Shown here: positions 43,399 to 52,493 of the stretch, piece after piece | How positions within the stretch are numbered: the first letter of the stretch is position 1 | How the letters are laid out: every line of letters starts with the position of its first letter | DNA from: Xylocopilactobacillus apicola | GTDB lineage: Bacteria > Bacillota > Bacilli > Lactobacillales > Lactobacillaceae | Length of the DNA: 64,000 bases | Reading direction: 5' to 3' | Assembly: GCF_033095985.1 (NCBI RefSeq) | Contig: NZ_AP026802.1 | Span: 1,178,001-1,242,000, forward strand | Translations under genes and position numbers: made by a program | Notes under the pieces: model-generated | Told to the model about the DNA's origin: nothing | Seen by the model: only the letters and a program-made list of their open reading frames with translations | The model's database searches: none

Positions 43399-45336
43399 AT
43401 GAGTATATTACAAGCAAAAAATTTAAAAAAAGAATTCAATAACAATGTTATCTTTGATCATTTGGATCTCAAAATTGAAAAAAATGAGAAAATTGGAATT
43501 GTTGGACCAAATGGCGTTGGAAAATCCACTTTAATAAAAATGTTAGCAGGACTGATGCCGCTTGACGGAGGAGAGATCGTAACTCAGTCAAATGCAAATA
43601 TTGCCTATCTTGCTCAGGACGCCCTTTTAACGAGTCATTCTACCGTTTATGAAGAAATGAAGTCTGCTTTTGCTGCGACCTTAAATCTCAAAAAACGTGC
43701 CGAAAAGTTAGAGATAGAAATTTCTAAACTTGCGCCCGGAGATGAGCAAATAAACACAAAATTGGCTCAATATGATGAATTAATGCAACGGTTCGAAGAA
43801 CAAGAAGGTTACGCGATTGATGCTAAAATTCGCAAGATTTTAACCGGTTTCAACTTTTTTGAAGAACGATTTAATGAACCTGTCCCTAACCTCTCGGGTG
43901 GTGAGAAATCTCGCCTTGCGTTAGCCAAAAATCTTTTAACCCAGCCTGATTTACTGTTTCTGGACGAGCCTACTAATCATTTAGATTTGAATACTTTAAT
44001 TTGGTTAGAAGATTACCTCAAAAGTTATCACAATGCTTTAGTTATCGTCTCTCATGATCAATATTTCCTAGACCGCGTTACCAGTCGGACCCTTGCTTTT
44101 CATCATGGAACTTTCAAGTCTTATTCAGGTAATTATTCATTCTATTTGACAGAATCTAAAAAATTAGATGCAGAAGAAATTAAACATTACGAAGAGCAAC
44201 AAAAAGAGCGCGAGAAACTTGCAACTTTTGTTGAGAAAAATATTACCAGAGCATCAACAACTAAGCGTGCTCAAAGCAGGCGCAAGCAACTTGAAAAGAT
44301 GGAGGTGCTAGAACGACCTGATAGCACCGAAAAAACCATCAAACTTAATTTCTTGGCAAAAAAAAGAAGCGGAAATCTGGTTTTAACCACTAATGAATTG
44401 GCTGTCGGTTACGATCAGGAAGCTTTAGTTAAAAACATTAATTTAGACGTTAAAATCGGCGAAAAAATTGCTGTGATCGGGCCCAACGGTCGCGGCAAAT
44501 CAACGTTCGTTAAAACCCTAGTCGGACAGATCCCCGCAATTAGTGGTGGGTTTCAACTTGGCTCAAATGTTGAGGCAGGCTACTACGATCAAGGATTTAA
44601 GCAGCTTGACCCTAACAAAACTGTAATCGACCAATTCTGGGATGAATTTCCACTCATGGAAAAAGGCGACGTTTTAAGTCGGCTGGCAGCTGTATTGTTT
44701 ACTGGCGATGAGGTAAATCTGAAAGTCGAAACACTCTCTGGCGGACAAAAAGCTCGGCTGGCGCTTTTGATTTTGATGCAACAAGAAAATAACTTTTTGA
44801 TTTTAGATGAACCAACGAACCATTTGGATATTGATTCCAAAGAAGTCCTTGAAAAATCTTTGGCAAAATATGAGGGAACGATTCTTTTTGTTAGTCACGA
44901 TCGATACTTCATTAACGAATTGGCCGACAAAACTATTGATCTTACTCCAAATGGAGCAGTCACTTATTTAGGCGATTGGGACTATTACTACGAGAAAAAT
45001 CAAGGCAAATCAGTCAAGTCCTCAACTGAAAAAAATGAAACAAAAAAAAGCAAGGTTGACCAGACTAGTCAACCACAGCTTAGTTTCGAAGAACAAAAAC
45101 AATTAAGAAAACTAACCAAAGAACAGGCTAATTATGAAGAAATTATTAATAAGAACGAAGCTTTTCTGGCTGAACTTCAAGAGGAAGCTGCAAAACCTGA
45201 AAATGGTTACGATCTTGAAAAGCTTAACGACTTAACTAATCAAATTGAAAAAACCGAAGCACTCCTTGACGAAGCGATGACAGCTTGGAGTGAAAAAGGT
45301 GAAGAAATTGAGCAATTTAAGTCAAGGAAAAGTTGA
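43399..45336 (+). CDS. ABC-F family ATPase (Uup/YfmR/YdiF-like)
   Basis: The 645-residue soluble protein has two ABC domains and no membrane region: Walker A GPNGVGKST near residue 36 and GPNGRGKST near 360, signatures NLSGGEKSRLALAKNLL and LSGGQKARLALLILM, and Walker B LLFLDEPTNHLD and FLILDEPTNHLD. A P-site tRNA-interaction-like linker (about 255-320) joins them, and a Uup-like C-terminal coiled coil (about 565-640) follows. Such proteins act on ribosomes to relieve stalling or give antibiotic resistance; here a housekeeping role seems likely. Its 3' end overlaps tsaD by 20 bases. Confidence 0.9.
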   Translation: MSILQAKNLKKEFNNNVIFDHLDLKIEKNEKIGIVGPNGVGKSTLIKMLAGLMPLDGGEIVTQSNANIAYLAQDALLTSHSTVYEEMKSAFAATLNLKKRAEKLEIEISKLAPGDEQINTKLAQYDELMQRFEEQEGYAIDAKIRKILTGFNFFEERFNEPVPNLSGGEKSRLALAKNLLTQPDLLFLDEPTNHLDLNTLIWLEDYLKSYHNALVIVSHDQYFLDRVTSRTLAFHHGTFKSYSGNYSFYLTESKKLDAEEIKHYEEQQKEREKLATFVEKNITRASTTKRAQSRRKQLEKMEVLERPDSTEKTIKLNFLAKKRSGNLVLTTNELAVGYDQEALVKNINLDVKIGEKIAVIGPNGRGKSTFVKTLVGQIPAISGGFQLGSNVEAGYYDQGFKQLDPNKTVIDQFWDEFPLMEKGDVLSRLAAVLFTGDEVNLKVETLSGGQKARLALLILMQQENNFLILDEPTNHLDIDSKEVLEKSLAKYEGTILFVSHDRYFINELADKTIDLTPNGAVTYLGDWDYYYEKNQGKSVKSSTEKNETKKSKVDQTSQPQLSFEEQKQLRKLTKEQANYEEIINKNEAFLAELQEEAAKPENGYDLEKLNDLTNQIEKTEALLDEAMTAWSEKGEEIEQFKSRKS

Positions 45337-46345
45337 AACTTAAGCCCGGATCACTATCAAGCGTTAAAGGAGAGGTAATTTGGTTTTTGGCAAGTACTGA
45401 ACCAAAAGCTGCAATCATTGCCCCGTTATCACCACAAAGTCTTAATGGTGGAATCGTTAACTGACAATGAGGAAAATCGATTTGAATTAATTCGATTAAC
45501 TTACTTTTTAATAAAGAGTTTGCCGCAACTCCCCCGCCAACAATCAGCTCTCGGACCGAAATTTGGTTCAGAGCTTTTTTAGTTTTAGAAATTAAAACCT
45601 CGACAACAGCTTCCTGGAAACTTGCCGCCAGGTCATTAACTTCAAGAGTTCCATGACGCTTTTCTTTTTCTACTAGATCTCTTACCGCCGTTTTAAGGCC
45701 ACTAAAACTGAAATTAAGATCTGGCCGGTTCATCATTGGGCGTGGTAACTCATAGTTGGCTGTTCCTTTTTTCGCTGCTTCATCAATGGTTTTACCAGCC
45801 GGATAATTAAACCCAATCAAACGACCAATTTTGTCATACGCTTCACCAACTGCATCATCTAAAGTAGTTCCAATAATTTCAAAACTAAGTTCATCTTTCA
45901 TGTAAACAAACTCCGTATGACCGCCAGAAACTAAAAGCGCCAACGCTGGAAACTTAATTTTATGATCAATTGCTGCAGCATAAATATGACCAGCCATGTG
46001 ATTAACGCCATAAAATGGCAAGTTAAGATCTGCTGCCATCACTTTTGCAGCAGTTAATCCGACCATTAAACACCCTGCAAGTCCTGGACCATAAGTGCAT
46101 GCAATCCCATTAAGATCGCTTTTCTTAATTTTAGCCTGTTTGATGGCTTCTTCTATACAATAATTGATATATTCAAGATGATGGCGACTCGCTACTTCTG
46201 GAACCACGCCGCCAAAACGCTGGTGACTTTTAATTTGCGAGGTAATTACATTTGCTAGAAGTTCATGTTCATTTCTGACTATTCCAACACTGGTCTCATC
46301 ACAGCTGGACTCAATTCCTAAAATTATCTGTTGATCTTCAACCAA
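45317..46345 (-). CDS. tsaD: tRNA N6-threonylcarbamoyladenosine transferase TsaD
   Basis: The 342-residue ASKHA-fold enzyme transfers threonylcarbamoyl to A37 of ANN-reading tRNAs. It has GIESSCDETSVGIV near residue 10, the iron-binding HMAGH (116-120), and GGGVAANSLL near residue 275. It works with TsaB, encoded two genes upstream. It converges with the ABC-F gene and overlaps its end. Confidence 0.96.
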   Translation of the reverse strand: MVEDQQIILGIESSCDETSVGIVRNEHELLANVITSQIKSHQRFGGVVPEVASRHHLEYINYCIEEAIKQAKIKKSDLNGIACTYGPGLAGCLMVGLTAAKVMAADLNLPFYGVNHMAGHIYAAAIDHKIKFPALALLVSGGHTEFVYMKDELSFEIIGTTLDDAVGEAYDKIGRLIGFNYPAGKTIDEAAKKGTANYELPRPMMNRPDLNFSFSGLKTAVRDLVEKEKRHGTLEVNDLAASFQEAVVEVLISKTKKALNQISVRELIVGGGVAANSLLKSKLIELIQIDFPHCQLTIPPLRLCGDNGAMIAAFGSVLAKNQITSPLTLDSDPGLSFNFSLT

Positions 46346-46906
46346 TTAGTTTCGCCTCAAATCCAGTTCCATATTCATCGCATCTCCTCCATTGTTAAAG
46401 CTATAATAAAATTTCATAATTCGACCATCCTGAAAACCAACCGCATGGTACAAATGAATGGCTACCTGATTTTCGACACTAACTTCTAATGTCAACTTAG
46501 ATACTGAAAGTTTATTTGTATACTCGACCGCATAATTTAAAAGCCAACGACCAATGCCCTGCTGCTGATATTTGGTCAACACCGCAAAATTGGTGATATG
46601 TGCTTCTTCTCGGTTCCAATTCAACCCAATAAACGCGACAATTTCTTTCGAATTTTCTAAAATTAAATATAATGAACCACGCCTTTGACCAATTTCTCGC
46701 ACAAAAGCGCTGCGATCCCAAGGAGTTTGGCCTGCATAAACCTCACGTTCAATTTTTAGTAGGTCGCTAATATCGTCCATTTCAGCTTTACGTAACGTAA
46801 ATAACTTTGTTTCAATAAATACCTGTATTGGCTTATATTCCACAAAATTCTGCCGTCCATTAAAGGTCCAATCAATAAATTTCTGCCACATAATTTTCGT
46901 TTTCAT
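46346..46906 (-). CDS. rimI: GNAT acetyltransferase, RimI-like (ribosomal protein S18 N-acetyltransferase)
   Basis: The 186-residue protein has a RimI/GNAT core with ITNFAVLTKYQQQGIGRWLL near residue 105 (acetyl-CoA loop QQQGIG) and LEVSVENQVAIHLYHAVGFQ near 142. The N-terminal 40 residues are extra compared with the usual 150-residue RimI. The start is uncertain: ATG 46906 or ATG 46891, both inside the end of tsaB and without a strong ribosome site. The position between tsaB and tsaD is typical of RimI. Confidence 0.85.
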   Translation of the reverse strand: MKTKIMWQKFIDWTFNGRQNFVEYKPIQVFIETKLFTLRKAEMDDISDLLKIEREVYAGQTPWDRSAFVREIGQRRGSLYLILENSKEIVAFIGLNWNREEAHITNFAVLTKYQQQGIGRWLLNYAVEYTNKLSVSKLTLEVSVENQVAIHLYHAVGFQDGRIMKFYYSFNNGGDAMNMELDLRRN

Positions 46907-47579
46907 GATTCGGATTATTTTTTTCCCACACTAAAACGGCCTGTGGGTCTCGTAAATAATTTGGTACTAAATGATCTGGATCTTGAGGTAATTCGTCTTT
47001 ACTTAAAAGTATCGTGGAGTACCCCTTAGGGATCAAATTTTTAGATTCTATTTTACCAAAATTTGCCAACTCATCAGCAAATTCATCAAGTCCCGAGCCA
47101 ACGATTAACAAATCCTGAAACTGCACCAAATCAGCTTTTAAAGTCGAAAAATTAACGTAGGAATCATTCATTAATGTAGAAATTTTTCCATTATTGTTTT
47201 GATAAATGCCCGCATAAAAATTTCCATGCCGGGCAGAAATCATTGAAAGAACTGGCTGATCGGTATGTAAAAGATTAAACGCCAAATTTTTAAGGCTTGA
47301 AACTGCAAAAAGTTGAGCATGATTGAGCGCAGCTAAAACTTTAGCTGCTGTAACCCCAATTTTAAGACCAGTAAAACTTCCAGGTCCGTTAGCTACTGAA
47401 ATTTGCTGAACTTCAGCTAAAGAATGATTTGTTTGGCTTAACAAATCACAAATATGGGGCACCAAAAACTTACTGGCCCTTTTATCAGCACCGGTGGTGT
47501 TTTCAACTAATAAGCGATTATCTTCACACAGAGCAACACTGACTCCAAATTCTGAACAATCAATTCCTAACTTTAACAT
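46872..47579 (-). CDS. tsaB: t6A synthesis partner protein TsaB
   Basis: The 235-residue protein has the conserved VANGPGSFTGLKIGVTAAKV block near residue 64 and an ASKHA-like fold, as in TsaB (YeaZ). It forms the scaffold with TsaD for t6A synthesis. Its ATG abuts the folT stop with one shared base. The rimI and tsaD genes follow. Confidence 0.93.
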   Translation of the reverse strand: MLKLGIDCSEFGVSVALCEDNRLLVENTTGADKRASKFLVPHICDLLSQTNHSLAEVQQISVANGPGSFTGLKIGVTAAKVLAALNHAQLFAVSSLKNLAFNLLHTDQPVLSMISARHGNFYAGIYQNNNGKISTLMNDSYVNFSTLKADLVQFQDLLIVGSGLDEFADELANFGKIESKNLIPKGYSTILLSKDELPQDPDHLVPNYLRDPQAVLVWEKNNPNHENENYVAEIY

Positions 47580-48124
47580 TATCTTAACTTCGATTCTATT
47601 TTTAAACGACTAATTACTTTTAATACCAGATAACTAATTATAATTTGAGGGACCAGCTGAATTGCTTCTTTGCCCAATCTAGCTGAAAACACGAACCAAA
47701 AAGGATTATTGTACAGCAGATGCGACCACAAGGCATTCATCCAAAGATTAACAACTATCGTAACTAAACTAACTGCAATAATTGCCCGTAAAATGCTAAC
47801 TCGCTGCGGGTAAAAAAATAATCCGTAAATTAGGCCTCCAACGACTGCCGAAAGTGTATAGCCGATAAAAAAAGGCGAACCAGTCGGAAAAATAAAGAAG
47901 ACAAGTAAATTCAAGATTCCGTTAACTCCCGCGGTCCAAAGCGGGCCAAAATAATAAGCAATCATAACAGTAACTACAAAAGCTAGAGAAATATGAAGGT
48001 CGCGACTTAAAGTAATAGTGGCAAATCGACCTACGACCAAACGCAATGCCATTAAGACGCCTAACAAAGCAATCGAATAAGTGGTCATTTTGGGACCCTG
48101 AAAAATTTCCTTGATGTTTTTCAA
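47579..48124 (-). CDS. folT: ECF transporter S component, folate type (FolT-like)
   Basis: The 181-residue membrane protein has about six helices. ALLGVLMALRLVVGRFATIT near the start and FPTGSPFFIGYTLSAVVGGL near residue 78 match FolT-type S components, as does VNLWMNALWSHLLY near 124. It should bind folate and use the shared EcfA/A'/T module encoded elsewhere. A different vitamin specificity cannot be excluded. It follows the thioesterase gene by 12 bases. Confidence 0.8.
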   Translation of the reverse strand: MKNIKEIFQGPKMTTYSIALLGVLMALRLVVGRFATITLSRDLHISLAFVVTVMIAYYFGPLWTAGVNGILNLLVFFIFPTGSPFFIGYTLSAVVGGLIYGLFFYPQRVSILRAIIAVSLVTIVVNLWMNALWSHLLYNNPFWFVFSARLGKEAIQLVPQIIISYLVLKVISRLKIESKLR

Positions 48125-48136
48125 ATAAACTCCTTT

Positions 48137-48877
48137 TTATTGCCAAACTGTCATTGCCTGACAAGCAATTTTGTCAAGCCGGGCAACTTGATGATAAAAT
48201 TTGATTTCATCAGTATTTTCATCCTGATAAAAACGAACTTCCGCAAAATCACGTTCTTGAATTTCTTTTTCGTAGCGGATCTGTAATTCTTTAAGCTGAT
48301 GTTGCTCAAGAAAATCAATTTTCAAACTTTCAAGCAACCAGGTAATATAGCTGGTATTAGTAATGTGATTATTTGTATCAAGATCTGCATAGCGAATTTC
48401 AAATTTTTGCGGATCTTTTAACTGATCTTGGTCAACTGAAATTTTTGGAGTTTTAACTACAACATTTTTCTCAGCGCCGAATGATTTCATCATTTCTTCT
48501 GAAAGCAACGTTAATTTACGAGCCTCTAAGTCAAGAGCAACCCAAACTGATTTTAAGGTCACTAACCGTTTGCCATCCAGTGTTTCGATTGCAAAATTAC
48601 GGTATGAAAAGAATTTATTATAATTTTCAATCCATGTGGAAATTACAACCTTCTCTTCGTCTTGTGGAGCTCGCTCAATTATTAAATCATATTGAGTCAC
48701 AACCCAACCTAAGTGACGTTCGGTCATCCACTTTTCACCATAATTTAAAGATTCTAGTTGACGTGTAGATACTAAAATCATGTTATTAATCATCGCCATG
48801 GCAGTCATGCGCCGGAATTTATCACAATCAAAGAAAGGAACTGTATACTCTTGTTTAAAAATTTCCATTAATTTCAC
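48137..48877 (-). CDS. Acyl-ACP thioesterase
   Basis: The 246-residue protein has two hot-dog folds. The N-terminal region (EYTVPFFDCDKFRRMTAMAM...) contains WVVTQYDLIIERAP and the C-terminal half has the catalytic-type DLDTNNHITNTSYITWLLES near residue 166. It releases fatty acids from acyl carrier protein. It is coupled to the rsmI gene, whose stop is directly before its ATG. Confidence 0.9.
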   Translation of the reverse strand: MKLMEIFKQEYTVPFFDCDKFRRMTAMAMINNMILVSTRQLESLNYGEKWMTERHLGWVVTQYDLIIERAPQDEEKVVISTWIENYNKFFSYRNFAIETLDGKRLVTLKSVWVALDLEARKLTLLSEEMMKSFGAEKNVVVKTPKISVDQDQLKDPQKFEIRYADLDTNNHITNTSYITWLLESLKIDFLEQHQLKELQIRYEKEIQERDFAEVRFYQDENTDEIKFYHQVARLDKIACQAMTVWQ

Positions 48878-49714
48878 CTACCGATTTAAATTATGATATA
48901 CATCATAAACGATTTTTCGTTCCAAATTATACTTTTTGGCAAAATTTTTTATTGCTAGATTTGGAGCATCTCCTGCTTCGATCGCCAAAGTAATTTCTTC
49001 TTGCCACTTTTCTTCGCTGGGAGCAACTATTTCAATTATTCGTGGCGTCAAAATCACCACAAACTCGCCTTTGGGTGGAAACTGTTTAAAGTGCTCCAAA
49101 GCCTCAAAAGCGCGACCCTCAAAATATTCTTCATGAATTTTTGTTAGTTCACGGGCAATGCATAGCTCCCAATTTTCATCAATTTGTGAAATTATTTCAA
49201 GAGTTTTCACAATTCGGTATGGTGATTCGTAGAAAAGTGTTGTCATCTGCGGAGTTTTATTTAACACCTCCTTAATTTCTTTGATCGTTCGAGGCAGAAA
49301 ACCCAAAAAAACATAAGGAAGTGCAATCATACCGGAACCAACTAAGGCGGTTAAAGCGGCATTTGCCCCTGGTAAAGCAACCACAGGTATTTCACGTTTT
49401 CGTAGGTATTGGACTAAATCAACGCCAGGATCTGAAATAACTGGCATCCCTGCATCACTCACTAGTCCTAAATTTAACCCCGACTTTAACTTCTCAACAA
49501 CCTCAGGAATCCTGCGATGTGAATTGTGTTCGTGAAAACTTAATTTAGGAACCTGTATTTCATAGTGATCAAGTAAAATCTGGGTATGACGGGTATCCTC
49601 ACAAAGTAATAAATCCACTTGCTTTAGTATTTTCAAAGCTCTAAAAGTCAGATCGTCCAAATTGCCGATTGGCGTTGGGATTAGAAAAAGAGTGCCACTA
49701 TTTTTTTCGTTCAT
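48878..49714 (-). CDS. rsmI: 16S rRNA (cytidine-1402-2'-O)-methyltransferase
   Basis: The 278-residue tetrapyrrole-methylase-fold enzyme has LFLIPTPIGNLDDLTFRALK near residue 10, LCEDTRHTQILLDHY near 37, and GLVSDAGMPVISDPG near residue 83, all RsmI signatures. It methylates C1402 in the ribosomal P site. It overlaps the short yabA gene by 17 bases. Confidence 0.95.
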   Translation of the reverse strand: MNEKNSGTLFLIPTPIGNLDDLTFRALKILKQVDLLLCEDTRHTQILLDHYEIQVPKLSFHEHNSHRRIPEVVEKLKSGLNLGLVSDAGMPVISDPGVDLVQYLRKREIPVVALPGANAALTALVGSGMIALPYVFLGFLPRTIKEIKEVLNKTPQMTTLFYESPYRIVKTLEIISQIDENWELCIARELTKIHEEYFEGRAFEALEHFKQFPPKGEFVVILTPRIIEIVAPSEEKWQEEITLAIEAGDAPNLAIKNFAKKYNLERKIVYDVYHNLNR

Positions 49715-49886
49715 TTTTCAACCTAGCCAAAACTTCCAAGCAAAAAAGACATTCCCCTACCCTTTTGTCCCCGTAGAATCCGCTACAAATATGAAGGCCT
49801 TGCTGGTACATTTCTTTTAAGATCAAAGGACGAGAAACACGACCTTTAATCTTAATTTCTTTTTTTCCTTCTTCTTTATCTTTCAA
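49698..49886 (-). CDS. yabA: Short YabA-like protein: zinc domain without the N-terminal coiled coil
   Basis: The 62-residue protein contains the YabA C-terminal zinc motif (LKEMYQQGLHICSGFYGDKR then GECLFCLEVL; His31, Cys33 and the CLFC pair). Known YabA is about 115-120 residues and needs an N-terminal leucine-zipper-like coiled coil to tetramerise and hold DnaA and DnaN. Here it is missing. The TTG start lies three bases after holB ends, with GAGG seven bases before it, so the short form is not a start-calling error. Frame upstream is occupied by holB. Confidence 0.8.
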   Translation of the reverse strand: MKDKEEGKKEIKIKGRVSRPLILKEMYQQGLHICSGFYGDKRVGECLFCLEVLARLKNERKK

Positions 49887-49888
49887 TT

Positions 49889-50674
49889 TTAGTCCTCACT
49901 AAGAACCTCTATACAAAACTTTTCCATTAATCTTTGGAAATCTAGCTGATAACCAAGGCGAGGCAAATTTTTGTTCAACTTACTTAATTCTACAGCAGAT
50001 ACAGCATCAAGATCAGTTTTTCGATAAGCATTCCACAACGCGTACAAAACAAATTCTTCCCCAAGTTCTTTAATTATCGATTTCATTTCAGTCGTCAACA
50101 ATACATAAGCCATGGGATTCTTTTTTCTCAATAGACGGACAAATTCATCAACTGTCGGATGCGTCAATTCGGCAAAAGAACTTTTTTCTGCCCCAAAATA
50201 TACAACTTCCGTACGTGATTTAATCGTTGGCAAAAGCAAATGAAGATTACGAGTAAGTAAAAAGAAATAGCGATCAGATCCTGGACTTTCCAAGTGTTTT
50301 AAAAGTGCATTTTGCGCATTCTCATTCATTAACTCTGCATGTTGAATTACAAAAAATTTGGCCTTTTGACCTAAATCGCTATAATCAGCACTATTAGTTA
50401 AATCTCGTACCTGATCAATTTTAATCATTTGCTGATGGTCATTAATCTCGCTCACTCCCGCAAATTCATGATTAAGAATCGCCAGACAATTAGGGCAACT
50501 GCGACAAGAACCATTGTTTTGCTTATTGGGGTTCTGGCAATAATAATACAACAAAATTGCCTGCATTGTCTCCTTTAATTCGGTCGAATCCAGCCCATTT
50601 AAAATGTAAGCATGACTTAAAATACCTTGATCAATTCGCTGTTTAAACTCTTGGAAGTGAAATTCATTTGTCAT
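49889..50674 (-). CDS. holB: DNA polymerase III delta' subunit, short form
   Basis: The 261-residue protein carries the delta' features: degenerate P-loop region LNGLDSTELKETM, a zinc motif with CRSCPNC near residue 57, and NENAQNALLKHLESPGSDRY near residue 118. Delta' in related bacteria is about 330 residues, so the C-terminal collar domain is reduced. It forms the clamp loader with DnaX and delta. It overlaps yaaQ by one base and is followed by yabA after three bases. Confidence 0.9.
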   Translation of the reverse strand: MTNEFHFQEFKQRIDQGILSHAYILNGLDSTELKETMQAILLYYYCQNPNKQNNGSCRSCPNCLAILNHEFAGVSEINDHQQMIKIDQVRDLTNSADYSDLGQKAKFFVIQHAELMNENAQNALLKHLESPGSDRYFFLLTRNLHLLLPTIKSRTEVVYFGAEKSSFAELTHPTVDEFVRLLRKKNPMAYVLLTTEMKSIIKELGEEFVLYALWNAYRKTDLDAVSAVELSKLNKNLPRLGYQLDFQRLMEKFCIEVLSED

Positions 50675-51003
50675 TAAAAGTGATACGTCTCTTCAATTGG
50701 AATAACGAACACAGTTGCTCCACCAACCTGAATCTTAACTGGCTCTTGAAACCCATCTTCAATTGTACGCGGACTTGAAAAAGGAGCAGTCATAAATTGC
50801 GAACGGGATTTACAAGCCGTTTTAATAATTTCTAAAACCTCATCTTTACGTTCGTCTTCGATACCGACCATAAAGGTCGTATTCCCAGATTTCAAAAAAC
50901 CTCCATTAGAGGAAATCTTCGTTGCTCGAACATTCGCTTCAACAAAAGCATTACTCAGTTCATTTGCATCCTGATCTTGAATAATCGCAATAACAAGCTT
51001 CAT
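50674..51003 (-). CDS. darA: c-di-AMP receptor protein DarA/PstA (YaaQ)
   Basis: The 109-residue PII-like protein has the family start KLVIAIIQDQDANELSNAFV and the middle block ISSNGGFLKSGNTTFMVGIE near residue 32 (SxGGFLxxGNTT). Members bind c-di-AMP as trimers. The cognate synthase gene cdaA is in the same window. It overlaps both neighbours (tmk by four bases, holB by one). Confidence 0.94.
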   Translation of the reverse strand: MKLVIAIIQDQDANELSNAFVEANVRATKISSNGGFLKSGNTTFMVGIEDERKDEVLEIIKTACKSRSQFMTAPFSSPRTIEDGFQEPVKIQVGGATVFVIPIEETYHF

Positions 51004-51623
51004 TTCATTGCCTCCTCAATTAACGGAAAAACTGCTTTTTTAACTGCTTCATAAACTTCTTCTGGTGATTTATTTGCCTCAATAATAATAAAGCGAGCGG
51101 GATCTTTTGCAATTAAATTTTCAAAAACAGCCGCAATAGTTTTGAAAAAAATACCCTGTTCTTTTTCAAAGCGATCAGCATCTTGCATCCGTTTACTCAT
51201 TCTTTTGCGACTAATTTCAGGGTCAATTCGAAAGTAAACAACTCGATCTGGTAAAACACCTTGAATTGCAGATTGATTCAATTTTGCAATATTTTCTACG
51301 CCAAGATTGCGGCCTCCGCCTTGATATGCCAGAGAAGAATCAACATATCGATCCGTAAGCACGACCTTCCCAGATTTTAGGGACGGTACAATCTTTTCGA
51401 CTACGTTTTGCCTTCTTGCCGCAGCATACAACAACGCTTCGGTCCACGGATCCATCTGCTCATTAATTAAAATATCTCGAATTTCTTCAGAAATTTTAGT
51501 CCCCCCGGGTTCACGTGTAAAAACCAGGTTCTTAGCCCATGGAGTCAATAATAATTCTTGTTTTAAACGGTCAAAAGCTGTACTCTTGCCTGCCCCATCA
51601 ATTCCTTCAAATGATATAAACAT
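51000..51623 (-). CDS. tmk: Thymidylate kinase
   Basis: The 207-residue kinase phosphorylates dTMP. It has P-loop FEGIDGAGKSTAFDRL near residue 5, FTREPGGTKISEEIRDILIN near 36, and VVLTDRYVDSSLAYQGGGR near residue 88. The lid region around residue 140 is Arg-rich (SRKRMSKRM). It lies between yaaL and darA. Confidence 0.96.
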   Translation of the reverse strand: MFISFEGIDGAGKSTAFDRLKQELLLTPWAKNLVFTREPGGTKISEEIRDILINEQMDPWTEALLYAAARRQNVVEKIVPSLKSGKVVLTDRYVDSSLAYQGGGRNLGVENIAKLNQSAIQGVLPDRVVYFRIDPEISRKRMSKRMQDADRFEKEQGIFFKTIAAVFENLIAKDPARFIIIEANKSPEEVYEAVKKAVFPLIEEAMK

Positions 51624-51625
51624 TT

Positions 51626-51895
51626 TTACTTACCATTTGCCCCATATACAATCTCAACATGATTTTCCTTATCATTGATAATTTCTCTAACCTGAACTTT
51701 CTCTTCCCGAAGATGTCGAAGATAAAAGTAATACAAATGTTGATGGATAATTTCTTTTAAATACATTTGCTCCGATTGATCAATTGCCAACTGGTCATAA
51801 TACTCTTGTTGCTGAAAATTTTTGCGCTCGTTTTGCATTAAATCAAACAACTCCTGATTATAAACCTCATGAATATTTCTAATTTTTCGCATCAT
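51626..51895 (-). CDS. yaaL: YaaL-like DUF2508 protein
   Basis: The 89-residue, mostly helical, charged protein has the DUF2508 pattern ([20 protein letters not shown]). Function is unknown, but it is constantly found between recR and tmk in Firmicutes. Its start overlaps the recR stop by four bases. Confidence 0.85.
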   Translation of the reverse strand: MMRKIRNIHEVYNQELFDLMQNERKNFQQQEYYDQLAIDQSEQMYLKEIIHQHLYYFYLRHLREEKVQVREIINDKENHVEIVYGANGK

Positions 51896-52491
51896 TTAAT
51901 CTCAGTTCTACCCTCAAATGCCCTCATTAGCGTTAAATCATCAGCGTACTCAATATCACTACCAACGGCCAAACCATGGGCTAAGCGAGTTACTTTGATT
52001 CCTACAGGTTTAATCAAGCGAGATAAATAACTGGCAGTCGCTTCACCCTCGGGAGTGGCATCAGTTCCGATAATTACTTCTTTTACCGTATCATCACGCA
52101 GCCTTTTAATCAAACTTACGATATTAATATCTTCCGGCCCCGTTCCTTCCAGTGGCGATAAAAGACCGTGCAATACATGATAAAGACCGTGATATTCGTG
52201 GCTTCGCTCAAATGAAATAATCTCTTTGGGTTGGGCAACGACCATAATTTGAGTCCGATCGCGTGTTTGGTCTTGACAGATATCACAGACTTCATCTTCT
52301 GTAATATTGCCGCAAATCTTACAATAATGCAGATTTCTCTTAACATCAAGTAAATTACGAGCAAAATTACTCACATCGTCTTCAGGTAAATCAAAAATAT
52401 AAAAAGCTAGGCGGGCTGCGGTCTTCTCACCAATGCCCGGTAATTTCATAAAACTGTCAATTAATTTAGAAATTTGATTTGGATATTGCAT
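51892..52491 (-). CDS. recR: Recombination protein RecR
   Basis: The 199-residue protein has a helix-hairpin-helix ([16 protein letters not shown] near residue 18), the four-Cys zinc finger C-KIC...CDIC near residues 57-72, and a Toprim domain with [17 protein letters not shown] near residue 140. It acts with RecF/RecO in gap repair. It begins two bases after dnaX ends; the small ybaB gene usually found between them is missing. Confidence 0.96.
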   Translation of the reverse strand: MQYPNQISKLIDSFMKLPGIGEKTAARLAFYIFDLPEDDVSNFARNLLDVKRNLHYCKICGNITEDEVCDICQDQTRDRTQIMVVAQPKEIISFERSHEYHGLYHVLHGLLSPLEGTGPEDINIVSLIKRLRDDTVKEVIIGTDATPEGEATASYLSRLIKPVGIKVTRLAHGLAVGSDIEYADDLTLMRAFEGRTEIK

Positions 52492-52493
52492 TT

